Shown: piece by piece, positions 45,503-58,649 of the stretch
How positions within the stretch are numbered: the first letter of the stretch is position 1
How the letters are laid out: every line of letters starts with the position of its first letter
Translations under genes and position numbers: made by a program
Source: Drosophila miranda
Taxonomy: Eukaryota; Arthropoda; Insecta; Diptera; Drosophilidae
Assembly (NCBI RefSeq): GCF_003369915.1
Contig: NC_046675.1
Coordinates: 20,336,001 to 20,400,000 of the forward strand
DNA: 64,000 nt
Direction of reading: 5' to 3'
The notes under the pieces: model-generated
Database searches by the model: none
What the model was told of the DNA's origin: nothing
The model's input: the letters and a program-made list of their open reading frames with translations, nothing else

Positions 45503-46262
45503 AAAATATACCGAAATATACCGTCTCATTTGAAAAATATATCGTAAATATACTGACGAATTCAAGTTCTATTATACATATTCCTCGTTTTTCATATTCC
45601 GTCGAATATTACTAGTTATATTGAACCCTCAGAACTTCCCACATAATTTTATCCGATTAATAATTCAATTCAATACTTGACTGTCTTATATTAAATACTT
45701 GTTTTTATTGGTTTAGGAGAACATAAGAAAAAATCGTTCCTATTGCTTAAGTTTGATATTCCGTTGAATTATGCTGACTAACTAAAACTTTTAGCTCTGC
45801 CCACATAATGTTATGCCATTGATAAATACATTTTCTACAAGATTAGTTACTTACTTAATTACTCCTTTTTATTGTATTTAGCTACAACAAGGTTTGAAAA
45901 AAAGGTCAACAGAAAACAGGGGCAACGTAAGTAAGTATGTAATGTAAGGGACATTGTGGCGTAGAAAAAACCCTCCACCAACAGAGGATAGCCCATCACA
46001 AAATAGATAGCAAATCGCAAAAAAAGAGAGCAAGTCCCACCAAACTTGAGCGCCAAATAGAAATAGTTTAAAAATGATTTAGCGAAAAGGATTTAAATGC
46101 ACTCCCTTAGAATAATTGATGCACGGAAGCACGATTTGAGGTAGCGAAAATTCAAAAGACCTGCGTATGGAAGTTTTAATATCCTTTGTTCTTAAATATA
46201 CCTTTAAACATTAAATTTAATAGATGAAATTGAAATATACCATTATATATACCGATAATATA
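45503..46262 (+). repeat. Dispersed boundary repeat, copy A
   Basis: It begins with AAATATACCGAAATATACCG and ends with AAATATACCATTATATATACC. Internal landmarks are ATACTGACGAATTCAAGTTC, TATTCCTCGTTTTTCATATT, AGCTCTGCCCACATAATG, CTACAACAAGGTTTGA and GCGAAAAGGATTTAAATGCA. The same landmarks occur in the same order at 58650-59480. An internal partial duplication is visible (TCCGTTGAAT...CCCACATAAT twice). It fills the ana1/ISCA2 divergent intergenic region. No coding capacity. Confidence 0.8.
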
Positions 46263-46292
46263 ATTAGCCTTATCGCAAACGCTCAGAGTGTA

Positions 46293-46318
46293 TATCGATA
46301 ACATTGATATTATCGATG
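46293..46318 (+). promoter_or_regulatory. Paired DRE-like sites at the ana1/ISCA2 divergent promoter
   Basis: TATCGATA at 46293-46300 and TATCGATG at 46311-46318 lie about 130-150 bp upstream of the ISCA2 ATG. They match the DREF site used by housekeeping promoters. Confidence 0.6.
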
Positions 46319-46446
46319 TATCGGCTGACAAAATATTTATCGCGTACTGCAGAAAAATTCATCGCATCAAACAGCTGGGCCTTTATTGTTTTGGATTACG
46401 AGATAGTAAATAAAAATTTTGAAATAATTTTCGACTCGGCTGAAAA

Positions 46447-46922
46447 ATGTCGTTCCTATTGAGGCAGTTGATCAAGCCGGGGCTGCAGAGGTAATTTCCA
46501 CATCAAATTCGTTAAAAAATTTGAATATAATTTTTTTTTGCAGAAATCTACTGCAGTCGGCGGTTGCAAGCCGGCATGTCGCCTCGGCCAATCCCGAACA
46601 GAAGATACAAGTCAGTGAGAGCTGCTTGAAACGTTTGCGTGAGATCTGCATCGATGGCTCGTTCTTGCGCATAACAGTCGAGGGTGGCGGCTGCTCGGGA
46701 TTCCAATACAAGTTTGATCTGGACTCAAAAATGAACGAGGACGACCTGCAGTTTGGCGAGGAAAAGGCCAAGGTGGTGATTGACACCGTATCGCTGGATT
46801 ACTGCACTGGCTCGACCGTGGACTATCACAGCGAGCTGATACGAGCGGGTTTTCGCATGATGGCCAATCCGTTGGCCGAGCAGGGCTGCTCTTGCGGCTC
46901 CTCCTTCTCAGTTAAAATGTAA
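46447..46922 (+). CDS. ISCA2-like mitochondrial iron-sulfur cluster assembly protein
   Basis: Exons 46447-46490 and 46544-46922 encode 140 residues. It is an A-type Fe-S carrier (HesB/IscA family) that works with ISCA1 and IBA57 to build [4Fe-4S] clusters in mitochondria. The three conserved cluster cysteines are present: C65 in EGGGCSGFQY, and C130 and C132 in GCSCGSSF. The N-terminal ~30 residues are basic and hydroxylated without acidic residues, as expected for a mitochondrial presequence. Length fits the family. Closest D. melanogaster match would be CG13623 (from memory). Convergent with the PPP1R21-like gene, 201 bp away. Confidence 0.92.
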
Positions 46923-47123
46923 TGGGACTGTATTAAACGTTAGTGAATTATTTAATACATATGTATATATATGTTCAGTTATATACACGTCGATTGTGGA
47001 CAAAACAAACAAGAGGGGGCCAGGGGTAGGATATTGCATAATAACGCAGACAGGCTGGGCCTGGGTTAGTTTTTACAATAATATACAGGAAAGCGGCACG
47101 CCAGGAGCTCGAGCCCCCTCGAT

Positions 47124-48644
47124 TCATTTGCAGGCAGCCAACTGGTCGCTGAGACTAATCACTTGTTCGGTGAGAACGCTAATTTGCTCCTCATAGTTAA
47201 TGCGCGTTGTGGTCTGCAAGGAGAGATCCAGATTGTTAGGCTTGGGAATAAATAAAGGCTTGGGGGAGTAACCTACCAGTTCCTCTTCCATCATTTGCAG
47301 GGCGCCACCCAGGCTGGCCAGCTGCTCATCCTTGGCCTTCAGCTCATGGGTGGCGTTCTCCAGGCAGTTTTGTAAATGCTGCACCTCCAGTTCGAAGGAT
47401 CGCAGTCTCGATTCGGCATGTACCTTTAGCCGCAGCAGATCTTCGAACTTTTTGCTGAACACGCTATAAATCAACTGCTCTTTCGAGGGCGGTTCCGGCG
47501 GCTCCTGCATGGAGTCACGCGCTCGTTGACTGCCTCTGGCCTCCAGTTCGCTTGGCTTGACGGTAATGCCCGCCGCGGCCGTGCTGCAGCTGCAAATGCT
47601 GAGATCCTTGATTGGATTCGAATTAAAGTTCTGGTGCAGCTTGGCCACCTCGTATTGGGCGCGCCAGTGTGCCGCTTCCTTTTCCAGCATTGCAATGCGA
47701 TCCTCGGCTGTGAGCTGCATGACATGGTTGGAGTTATTTTGCTGGAGGTTGTGCAATGGAGTGTTGTCACTGCCGGTGGCACTCAAAGCGTCCTCGCTGC
47801 CAAGCTGTCAAGTGAAGGATGAGGTAAAGGCTTGAAGAATGAGGTACTACACCTACCATGCTGGCCGCATCCACCAGTTTGGTCTCCAGTTCGCTGTTTC
47901 TGTGCTGTAATGCTTCGACTTCTTTTCGCAAACGTTTCTCAAGCTCGTTTTGGTCACCAATGCGCTTCTCCAGTTTCTGTTCGAGCGTCGCTATACGCTC
48001 CGTGTGCAGCAACAAGTCACGCTGCTTGTCGTCAATCTGTGAGTGGGTGGGTGTGTGTCGGTAAGTTAGAGGAGGAGCCTTTTGTTTTCCCCGTATCACT
48101 TACCAATGACGTCAGCTGAGCATTTTCCATGATTTTCTTTTGCAGGTCTTCGAATAGGAGGGCCTCTTGGGCGGCATTAGCTTCGTGCGATGTCTCGGCA
48201 GAGGCGGCGTCGCCAACATCCAGTTTGGTGCCACCTAGCAGTCCCCGCCTTGAAGCGGGCTCCTTGTCCTTTTTCTTCCTCTGCTGCTCGTGCACTGAGA
48301 TTTCTTGTTGCAGTTGCGAGACCCGAGACTCCAGCTGCTTGTTCCGGAAGCCCAACGAGTCTACCTCCTGTTCGGTGCGGCGCAGGGATGTGGCATACTG
48401 CTGCAGCTGCTCCCTGAGGCCACCCTCCTTGGCCTGCTCTTCCAGCACCGCCTTTTTCAGCACAGTGGCCTGGGCACGCAGCTGTGCGTGCGGATGTGTG
48501 GATTAAATTAGATTAACGCCAGCCGTTAATGGGCGTAAACTGTTGCTGCTGCGGGATGATTCTTACCTTTGAGTATTCGCTGGCTAGTTTCTGGTACTTG
48601 TCTGCCGACACTGTGCCATCCATGGTCATAGCTTTCTCCGCCAT
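47124..48644 (-). CDS. PPP1R21/KLRAQ-domain protein homologue (short form)
   Basis: Exons (minus) are 48567-48644, 48104-48481, 47857-48036, 47277-47804 and 47124-47213. All are phase 0, giving 417 residues. The start shows the KLRAQ signature split over the first intron: KYQKLASEYSK then LRAQATVLKKAVLEEQAK, as in vertebrate PPP1R21 (PP1 regulatory subunit 21, an early-endosomal FERRY complex member). Nearly all the rest is coiled coil. The tail YEEQISVLTEQVISLSDQL matches the vertebrate C-terminal coil. The large central region of the roughly 780-residue vertebrate protein seems absent. An upstream in-frame ATG at 48719 would add 25 residues; I prefer 48644, where conservation starts. Confidence 0.85.
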
Positions 48645-48775
48645 GCAGGCAGCCAGTGAGAGTCGTTCGTAGGCGGAAATGCGTTTCTTGCAAATATGCC
48701 GACGGATTGTTTTAAACAAAAAAAAACAACAATAAACAACACCAACACCAATAAACAGACTTTTCGATAAAGCTT

Positions 48776-48792
48776 ACGGTGTGACCATATAC
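48776..48792 (-). promoter_or_regulatory. Motif 1 (M1BP-type) core-promoter element
   Basis: On the minus strand TATGGTCACACCG closely matches the Drosophila core promoter Motif 1 (YGGTCACACTR), about 135 bp upstream of the PPP1R21-like ATG and at the edge of boundary-repeat copy B. Confidence 0.5.
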
Positions 48793-49320
48793 CGTCTCTT
48801 TTTCAAAATATACCGATGAAAAAACGAATTTAACCCGCCTTTATTTAAACAAGTGAAAAACTTGATAATTATACTTCTTCTTGTACATACAATGTATCCT
48901 TCTTCATTACTTACAAAAAACCAAAAATCGTTCACTTTAACTGCGCTAAAATTCTTTAAGATTCATACTTTTTGTGGAGTATTTCAATACCCTCTGGTCG
49001 GTAATGGGTTAATGCTTTCTGACCATGAACGAAACAAATTTTCGTTGAATTTGATATTCGGTTTAATATTACTAGCTAGCTAAGAACCTCAGCCATGACC
49101 TTATACTTTAATCAGATAGATGAATCAATTTTCTACAAGACTGGTCAACATTAAAGAGTTCCATTTATTGGATTGCTTATAAAATATGGTTTAAACAAAA
49201 ACGCAACGAAATTCTGATCCCTACCGATATGTACATCATTATGGGAGCTCTTGAAAATTACCGATAAGCCGATAACGATTACATATCGTTATATTTGAAT
49301 TTAAAATCCACCCTCCAAGA
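48785..49320 (+). repeat. Dispersed boundary repeat, copy B (diverged)
   Basis: It begins with CAAAATATACCGATGAAAAA. It shares TTCGTTGAATTTGATATTCG, ACTAGCTAGCTAAGAACCTC, AATCAATTTTCTACAAGACT and ATATGGTTTAAACAAAAACG with copies A and C. The 3' third of the longer copies is not recognisable here. It fills the gap between the PPP1R21-like 5' end and the takeout-family 3' end. Confidence 0.6.
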
Positions 49321-49396
49321 TATTATTTTATATTAAATGTTATAAAATCCTTTATTGACTAAATAGTAACATAAATTAGATGCTCAAAAATCACCA

Positions 49397-51276
49397 TTAA
49401 CTTAAGAATATATTATCGAAGGGTACCTTCTCAAACAGTTTGTTTGACAACTCGCGGAATATCAGGCCAAAGCTCTTGGCATAGCCTGGTTTTAGCTCGT
49501 TGAAAACCGTCTCCCAGTTCTCGTTCAGAAAGCGATTCATGCCATCGGAGAGGGTCTTGTCGTTGAAGAGATTCTCAAAGTTCACGTACACACGCTTCGG
49601 ATCAAAGCTAACGCGATAATCCTTGAGGCGCATGTACTTGACGCCATCCTTTTCGAAGGGCTCGCCTATCAGACGGTGCTCGATTTTGGTGTTGACCAGC
49701 GTTACATTCGCCTTTCCATGGCCGGTGATGGGCAGGAGCAGGATGCGACCAGACATCTCGTATTCGCCGACCATCTCGATGCGATCCGTTCGGCTTTCAC
49801 AGATGATCAAATGCTTGTCCAGATCGGTTCTGCAAGAGAGTCATTTCCATTAGGACTTCTATCCACATAAATCTACCTGGATTTTACCTATAGCGCAGGA
49901 TCTTGCTAGTGGAGATCATGTCGTGCACCTTCAAGTTCTTCAAGGCCTGCCGTAGATTTATTGGCGCATTGCCGGCATCTATAACAAGTTTCTTCACGGA
50001 CAGCGGCTCCAGGGGCGGTATGCCGAATTCTTTATTGCCTGCCAACGGTTTAAATATTGTTATATACCTTTTAGCACGTCATCCCATTATGTGAGCATCT
50101 ATACGAACCATCTTTCAGCAACACTATGGCCTTATTGACAGCATCCACCAGACACTTGTCGAAGTTTGCATCTCGCTTACATTTGGGGAAGCCTTCGGCT
50201 GTGTGGAAACAAAACAGAAACAAAAAAAGATACCCAAATCAGTTGGTCATGACATTGAAATTGGAATCTTGTGGTTTGCGGAAGTCCCAGAGCCTGCCTG
50301 CCGCCTGCCGCCTGCAATTGGGCCAGCTACAGCTGTAGCGCCCGTCCACTTGGCCAGAGTTCGTTGGCCACAAAAACTAGTTTGTGCCCGACGGTAAACA
50401 AAACAGAAAACAGAAACAGAAAACACAAATGTCTCTCTAAAGAAGCTGAGCTGGCATATTTTAGTGGCTCAATGTCAAGTTGAAGCGCACGGCGATCGGC
50501 AATTTATCATGAATAAATTTTTTGATTGTGAATTGAGAGGCAGACAAAAGCAGACGCATGACCTATGGCAACAGTTTTCATTAATCATCAATGGAATGCT
50601 GAAATTAATTTACACACCATCGATATCGGATCGGATCGATTACATCTGTGTGTGTGTCCTTCTCTTGCCTTCTCTTAAGGTGACACATTTTTTCTGTCAC
50701 TTTACGCGCCGAAGCGGAAGTGTAGGACTGGACTGGACTGGACTGGATGTGGATCAGTGGACTCTCTGCCCGAAACCCGTCGCGTCGCTGTCAACCTGTT
50801 TGTAAATTGAAACAGCCACCGCCATAATTGCATAACCTGCACAATAGTCTGCACCACACACACACACCTGCCTCGATTTGCATGCCCCCTCCCTTGTCAT
50901 GTCAGGCCTGTCATTAGAGAACATTATACGGAGGGTGACCTCCAAGTGTCGCGGGCCAAGCGCCCAAAACGAAATTAACTAGCTAATAAACAATATCTAT
51001 CACGTTTTAACCATAAACATATGCCTCTCGGGGCGTTGGACAAAGTGCGCAAATAGCAAAGAGCAAGTAGTAAAAACAGTAAAACAATAATCAAAGGTTG
51101 AAACAATATTAGTTTGCACTTTTGACTCTCGCTGCCGATGCTCCGATGGTAGTGGGGGAATGGAAAAAGGTTGGGGGTTGATACTTACGCAAATCTTGCG
51201 TAGCCGTTACAATTAATTCCTGCGCAACCGCAACGATTAGCAGCAGTAATGAAGCTGTTGCCGACACTCGGAACAT
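49397..51276 (-). CDS. Takeout/JHBP-family secreted lipid-binding protein
   Basis: Exons (minus) are 51189-51276, 50109-50198, 49888-50038 and 49397-49829, giving 253 residues, the usual family length. A signal peptide (LLLLIVAVA core) is followed by the conserved cysteine pair C36 and C45 (FPKCKRDANFDKC). The JHBP fold follows, with PLEPLSVKKLVID, VHDMISTSKI, GKANVTLVNT and a C-terminal FLNENWETVF-type segment. Such proteins bind small hydrophobic ligands extracellularly and some are clock- or feeding-regulated. Position next to Pp1alpha-96A and Dzip1 suggests the CG13618 orthologue (inference). The second exon's donor, GTTCGT, is weak. The 0.99-kb first intron contains (GT)n and AT-rich sequence. 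Confidence 0.88.
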
Positions 51277-51279
51277 GTT

Positions 51280-53310
51280 TTTTGTATACGAAATCGGATG
51301 TACGAGTGGAGAGAGGGAGATCTATTTCTTAAGTGTAACTTTTTGATTCACAGCCACACAAACACACACGCACACACAAAACTCCACACACACGCACACG
51401 CAATACTCCGACTCGAGACCCTTCCGATTCCAATTCCGATTCCGATGCCAAGTCCTATTCCCAATCCGTTTCCAGCTGGTGGTTCTCGCCGCGACTTATC
51501 ACTGTGGTGTGTACACGGGATGCGTCGAGCGCTCGAGTTTTTATACCAAGCTTGAGTCGGCAGCGGCGGCGACGACAGCGCAGACGCGACGAGCAGAGCA
51601 GAGGCCACCAAATTGAAAAAGCTTCCAGCAAAATCGATGAAGCTCCTCCAGTCGACAGAGCTTTGGCCCAAAAAGCATGTGTGTGAAAGAGAGAATCGTG
51701 TGACCACCCCAAAAAGCGCATGCGGACAACTTTTGCTTTCCGCCTGGTCGCATTTGGCAATGTAACCATTGGCCATAGGCACCGCCATCTCCAGCACTAG
51801 CTCAAGTCCCAGATCCAGTTCCAGTCCTAGCCCCCGGGCCAATGCATAAGCAGATCCAATGGGAACGAGTCAGAAGTGAACCCAAACAACCCTGTATTGC
51901 CCTTTCATTTTCATTTTCGATTTGGTTCATTGAACTTTACATGCCTTTAATGGGGCAACGGTTGTAAACCCTAATTGAGGGTTTTTTAGCCATGTCCGAG
52001 ACGGTAGTAAGCTCGGGATCCATGATAACTGCGACTCGCTTGTTGTCTTATTCAATAAGTGGGGCGTTTTTGTTTTGGGATCCAGACAGTGGTTTCTGGT
52101 TCATTGTCTTGCAGGAAGTTCAATCGGTTGCCTTAATTCAGTCACCTGATTGCTTTTAGTGTATGTTCTACCACTCATAGCATTCGTTCACAGCTACTCG
52201 TACTCGTACGGGTTTTTATTGGGGCAATATGTGAGTGCATAAATCACTAGCAGAAATGTTGATTACTTGTGGTGGAATATTGGTTTGAGGGAATTGGGAA
52301 ATGCAAATAGGAAATCTTGATCTACATTTAAATGTCCCCTTTTACTGTTTGTTGATGTTGAAATAGATGGAAGAAGTCGAATAATATAGGGGTGGGAATA
52401 ACGAGACCAATATTAAAATAAAACACTTACAAAGGTTCAAAGTCCATATTTATCCTACATATTTGTAACTACAATATTTCATTGTCACCTGAAAACTCCT
52501 GCATATGAGGAACATCTCGTTATTAAGTGCGGATTGGGTAAGTTATAGGATTGGAATATTGAGAACAACATTCCCCTACACAATTTTATTTTATTTAATT
52601 TTATTGGTACCAAAACTCGTGCATATTATGAGGAAATTGTATTAAAATTGAGAGCTCTGTTCATATTTTCATGAGATATGATCATTAGCTTACTAATCTA
52701 TGTGTTGTATCGATCTAATCCTTAACCTTAATCCTTTATAGGCGGCTGTTCCTTACCAAATCAATTTATAGTGATTAAAAATGTATAATCTGTAAATATC
52801 TGAGATATATTTCGTTGTTATGGATAGATTAATCTCTGTTGAGTTCATTAAAAGCATAAGCAGACAGAGATCTTCCACATAATCCTATTGGCCAGTACAA
52901 AAGATCAATCTATGGTCGAAGATCAAGAACACCTTGTAATAAAAATAATAACATTAATCAAATGCTTTAACGTTTTCCCAAAATGTTTATTGCATTGACA
53001 GATTTAGAAGATCCCCAAAGATCACTTAAACCAACTACTGTTGATTGATAGAAAAACCAAGTTTGTTGCTTAAGTCTTTGGTTTGGCCAGAAATTTCTTT
53101 TGTGTCTAGTACCAAGTGCGTTTTGACCAAAAAAAAAAAAACAAACGGCCCAAGAACCTCGGGGCGTGTGTCTATGGAAACAGTTGCAATTGTTGTTCAA
53201 ATATAAACAAATGATGCGTGAGTGTCTGTGTGTTAGCCGGCTAACGGTAAGTATGTATGTGGCCTGATGATTGGTGATAAAGTGCCGAGTTTTTTGGGCA
53301 CCCATTAGGC
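51280..53310. other. Intergenic DNA between takeout-family gene and 53.3-kb ORF
   Basis: Contains CA-repeats at 51355-51400, a CCGATTCC-repeat at 51425-51465 and the takeout-gene promoter side. Long overlapping frames near 51350-51840 on both strands are low complexity. The rest (51900-53300) is AT-rich without a recognisable feature. Confidence 0.5.
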
Positions 53311-53314
53311 ACAT

Positions 53315-54151
53315 GTGTGGAAACCGGTTGGCCACGGCGGCAGTCGTCTCTTAACATTCTGTGAGCACGCAATCCGAGTGGAGAGTGGAGCAGAGCCACA
53401 CACCATTTACCATCAGAGAGGTATTACAAAACCCAACCCGAACCCAAGCCTAATGCATCGCTGCTACAGCCGCGGGAACTTTGGAGCTGGCAGTGCGATG
53501 AGATCATCAATAGTGCAGCCACAGCCTCCCCAACAGCAGACACAACACCAGCGTCCACGTGGCGATCTCATGTCGGTGACGTCTTCATCCAGACAGAGTA
53601 CAAGACCCACGCAGTTTGTGAGGAGGCCGAGCATCAGGTCGAGTGCGCCAGGACTGGGCCTGGGCCACTCCAGCACCGGGCTGAGCAACGACTTCAGTCG
53701 CCGCAACTCCACGGCCACTTTGGTGAGTCATTGCTCCAGCTGCAGCTGCAGCTCCTCCCAGCAACGCCAGCAGAGTCGGGCCAAGGTTCTGCGGTGGGGT
53801 TGGGAGCGAACAGGAGGTGTCGACAGCAACACCAGCAGCAGAATCGCCAGCAGCAGCACTAGCAGCTCCCCTCAGTACACGGACAATCGACGTTTCTATG
53901 AGCAGAGCGCATGCGCTCTGCAGCAGGCCTACGACAAGCTCCAGCGGACCAACACCAACGCGGACAAGTGGCACAAGAACCGTGCCAACGAGGCCAATAG
54001 GCAGCAGCAATTGAACAGCACTACAGCCACACCCTACGCCCTGCGCCAAAAGATGCTGCAGTTGCGGCTGCAGGCGGAAGAAAAGCAGGGCAGGGGATCG
54101 GGGGCCACGTGTGCACCGCTGGGGAGGAGCTGCGCCCTGCGATATAATTAA
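53315..54151 (+). CDS. Uncharacterised low-complexity protein ORF
   Basis: A 278-codon frame, or 232 codons if the ATG at 53453 (MHRCYSRGNFGAGSAMRSS) is used; I favour the latter because composition turns coding-like there. It is rich in serine, glutamine and arginine with CSSCSCSSSQQRQQ and SSSTSSS runs. A more ordered C-terminal part contains RRFYEQSACALQQAYDKLQR and ALRQKMLQLRLQAEEK, probably helical. I recognise no domain. G+C is higher than the flanks and the wobble pattern looks coding. A GTGAGT inside (about 53724) could be a splice donor, so the structure may be more complex. Confidence 0.55.
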   Translation: MWKPVGHGGSRLLTFCEHAIRVESGAEPHTIYHQRGITKPNPNPSLMHRCYSRGNFGAGSAMRSSIVQPQPPQQQTQHQRPRGDLMSVTSSSRQSTRPTQFVRRPSIRSSAPGLGLGHSSTGLSNDFSRRNSTATLVSHCSSCSCSSSQQRQQSRAKVLRWGWERTGGVDSNTSSRIASSSTSSSPQYTDNRRFYEQSACALQQAYDKLQRTNTNADKWHKNRANEANRQQQLNSTTATPYALRQKMLQLRLQAEEKQGRGSGATCAPLGRSCALRYN

Positions 54152-54159
54152 TAATTGAT

Positions 54160-56710
54160 TAAAAATAAACTATATTGAAATGATTATTAAAACAAATCAA
54201 TCATGAAATATGTAAGCCAATTTTTAGTGTTAAAAATCAATTAAGATTGAAATAGTTTTTTTGACTAGTACCCTAAAATTAAGTAAGTCTTTTCTTAGAA
54301 AGTTTAAGAAATATTATAACGAATAACATAAAGCAAACTTTAATTATATTTTAGAAATTCCATACTTCTCAAAGATTGAGTTAAATTATTGTCCTTAAAC
54401 ATAAAACCTATCTATACGGAAAAGATTTACTTTTGGATTTACTTTAAGAAAAAGAAAGTGCTCAATTTTAGCAAGAAAACTTTATAAGTTCATTTTGGAA
54501 TTAAATCAAAAAGTAGAAAAATTGGGCGGAAATATGTCTGGAACTGAACAACCATTTCCCGCAAAAGGGATATATATATATAACTTATGTTTGGTATAGA
54601 TAACATACATATGTATATACGAAGCTTATGGGCATTTTCTTCACTCAAAAGTATGGTCCTCCGTTCGTCATAGTTATCAAGTCTAAAAATCTATAAAGAA
54701 TAGCTCAGCACTTGGAAAACCAGGCTCAAGAAAGTACTCCCTTTTAGTTCGAAATTTCGACACGAAAATAATCTATAAATAGGTTCAGTATGGATTGCAA
54801 TTTCTACAAAAATAAAAAAGTAATAAAGAATCTCGTAGGTTTCAAATAAACAATTATTTTTCCGCTAAGTGCTAATCTTTGGATACAATTAAAACCACAA
54901 GATCTTGTTTGTTTTTTTTTATTGCTAGTATGTATTTCATTTTTCTTTTTAATAAAACAGTGCTATTTTGTTACAAGTGCTTCGTCATTGAGTTCTTTTT
55001 TTTCGTTTTTTTTCTTTTAATTTTTTTTTGGTTTTTTTAATGCATTTTATGTTTTTTCATACTCATTCGTTTTGTCTTTTCCAATTTCCCTTTTGAAATA
55101 AATTTACGATATTACGTTATAGATTTCTTATGTCTTGTCTTTTTGCGAAAACAGCCGATGTCATACTTCTTGATCTTGATATTACGAGTACATACATATA
55201 TGTATGAGTGTAAATATACGTGGAATTCAGTTACAACATTGAACAGAGTACGAGTACTAGAGTGTGATTTAGAAAAGGATTCGCTTTGGGTAACGCGATT
55301 GTTGCTGGTTGGTTGTCGGGGCGGGGGATTTTACAAACGAAACCATTTTGGGGGCTGGGAGGTAATCTGCGTCATGTTCGCCTACATCGCCTGGGCTTAA
55401 TACTTGAATGTGTGGTTGGGTGCCGGATTTTCAGCACTAGAATGTTCCGACTGTAATCGTAATAGAAATGCACAAAAGTATACAAATACTTATATGACAA
55501 AGTGTTCTGTGTGTGTGTGTGCCTGCTGCGCTGCGGCTTACAAATATTTTTTATATTATTTTTGTGAATTTTTTGTATGCATTAAATTTGCTTGTTTTCC
55601 CATCGCAGTCGATAGGAGTTACAGGGACAGAGGGTTAGAGGGGGGGGATAGAGAGTAACATTATCTGCCGCGTCGCTGACATCAGCAGAGGGCACACAGT
55701 GCCGCTCAAAAGTATGCGCCTTAACTAACAGTGCTTCAAGAAGCCTTTTTGATATATTTTTTTTTTTGCTGTTTTGGATTTTTTTTCTCTTGAAATTTTG
55801 AATGTGGGCTTGGGATAACATGTAAAATTCATCAATTGATTTAGGGTGTGTGTGTGTTTGTCTGTGTGGGAGTGTGTTGGTTAACGCAAATAGTTTTAAA
55901 AAAAATATACACAATGTTTTGTTTATTTTAATATTTTTGGTGTAAACAATTGAAACTTATTTAGAATTGCAACTAAAAAAATTGCTTCCTCACTTTTTTA
56001 AAACTAAGTAAACATGTAGTATTTGCTGTAGAGTTTTGCTAAGACAATATTACAAAAATAGATAGATTCGTGCTTTCGAGAACATATGTAATATGTAATT
56101 AGCCCTCGCACACACATTTTAAAAGCATATTCCCATACATTTTTTGCTAGATAAAAACAAGTAATAAAAAAAAACACAATAGTGAAGGATAGTAGAAAAA
56201 AGCCTAAAAGGAAAATTCTTTGCGAGATATGAAATGCGAAATAAAATACAACTGGTGCGTGCACTCTGTGTACCTACTGTACTGTGTGTACCGTGTGCTA
56301 TGCATATGTGTGTGTTTGTGTGTGGGTTTTGCTTTTGCTTTTGCGAAAAAAACTATAACACAATTAATACATTATAGGAGATACAAATATTCATTACTCC
56401 TTCCTTGCTTATGCAGTGTCTTACACTACCATTAGTTTGAACTAAAGTGTCTCTCGATTTGTGGTTTAAATTTAGTTTCGATTCGTTTTTGTTTTTTGTT
56501 TTTCAAATGAAAAATAGGCTAATTTGTATAGATTCATATACCCCATATAACGTTGCTCACGATTCGATTCGATTACACATCTATATATTCGATAAAAACA
56601 AACTCTTTGCGCTTCCAGGTTCTGGACTCGTTCTGCCCTTCCTTTTCCCCCACTGCAGTGGGGGCTGTGTGGCCGTCTCTGTTGTGCAGTGTGCTCGTGC
56701 TGTGCGTGGC
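54160..56710. other. AT-rich region, including probable Pp1alpha-96A 3'UTR
   Basis: No coding exon recognised. Poly-T and (GT)n tracts dominate from 54900 to 56400. On the minus strand this lies downstream of the PP1 stop codon at 56714, so part is likely its long 3'UTR. 54160-54900 is AT-rich with AATAAA-like signals following the 53.3-kb ORF (AAAAATAAACT at 54160). Confidence 0.5.
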
Positions 56711-56713
56711 TGC

Positions 56714-58210
<1,497 letters not shown>

Positions 58211-58649
58211 GATTTGGCTTTGATTTGTGTCCGCTTATCAGTTCACCTGCTGCTGTTGCTGGCTGCTGTATCTGCTTTCTGCTGTGCGTGTAACACTCTC
58301 ACTCCGTTGCCCGATATGCCCCGTTTTGCCTTATGTATTTTCGGTATACGTTATGTATGTTATTTCATCGATGGCTGATGGTCGACGATGGGCGTATGGG
58401 GGGCGATGGGGGACGACGACGTACGAAGGTGTGTGTGCCTGTATGGGTGTGTGCGCGTGTGTTGGGATGGAATTCGCAGTGGATTAAGGTACTTTTCAGA
58501 AATGCGTCTGGCGTCTGGTGTTGAGCCCATGTACGTTTTTCCCTATTTACTGGTTTTCCTCTTGCTCCGCAGTCTTTTTATTCCATTTAATTCACATAAA
58601 TTCGCGACCAAATTTTTTCCTACGTTGTTAGTGCGACCGCGTATTTATC

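Noticed and set aside
51348..51842. 164-codon minus frame with dipeptide repeats (LELDLGLELVLE, IGIGIGIG)
   Set aside because: Encoded by simple repeats, with overlapping frames on the other strand; composition is not protein-like.
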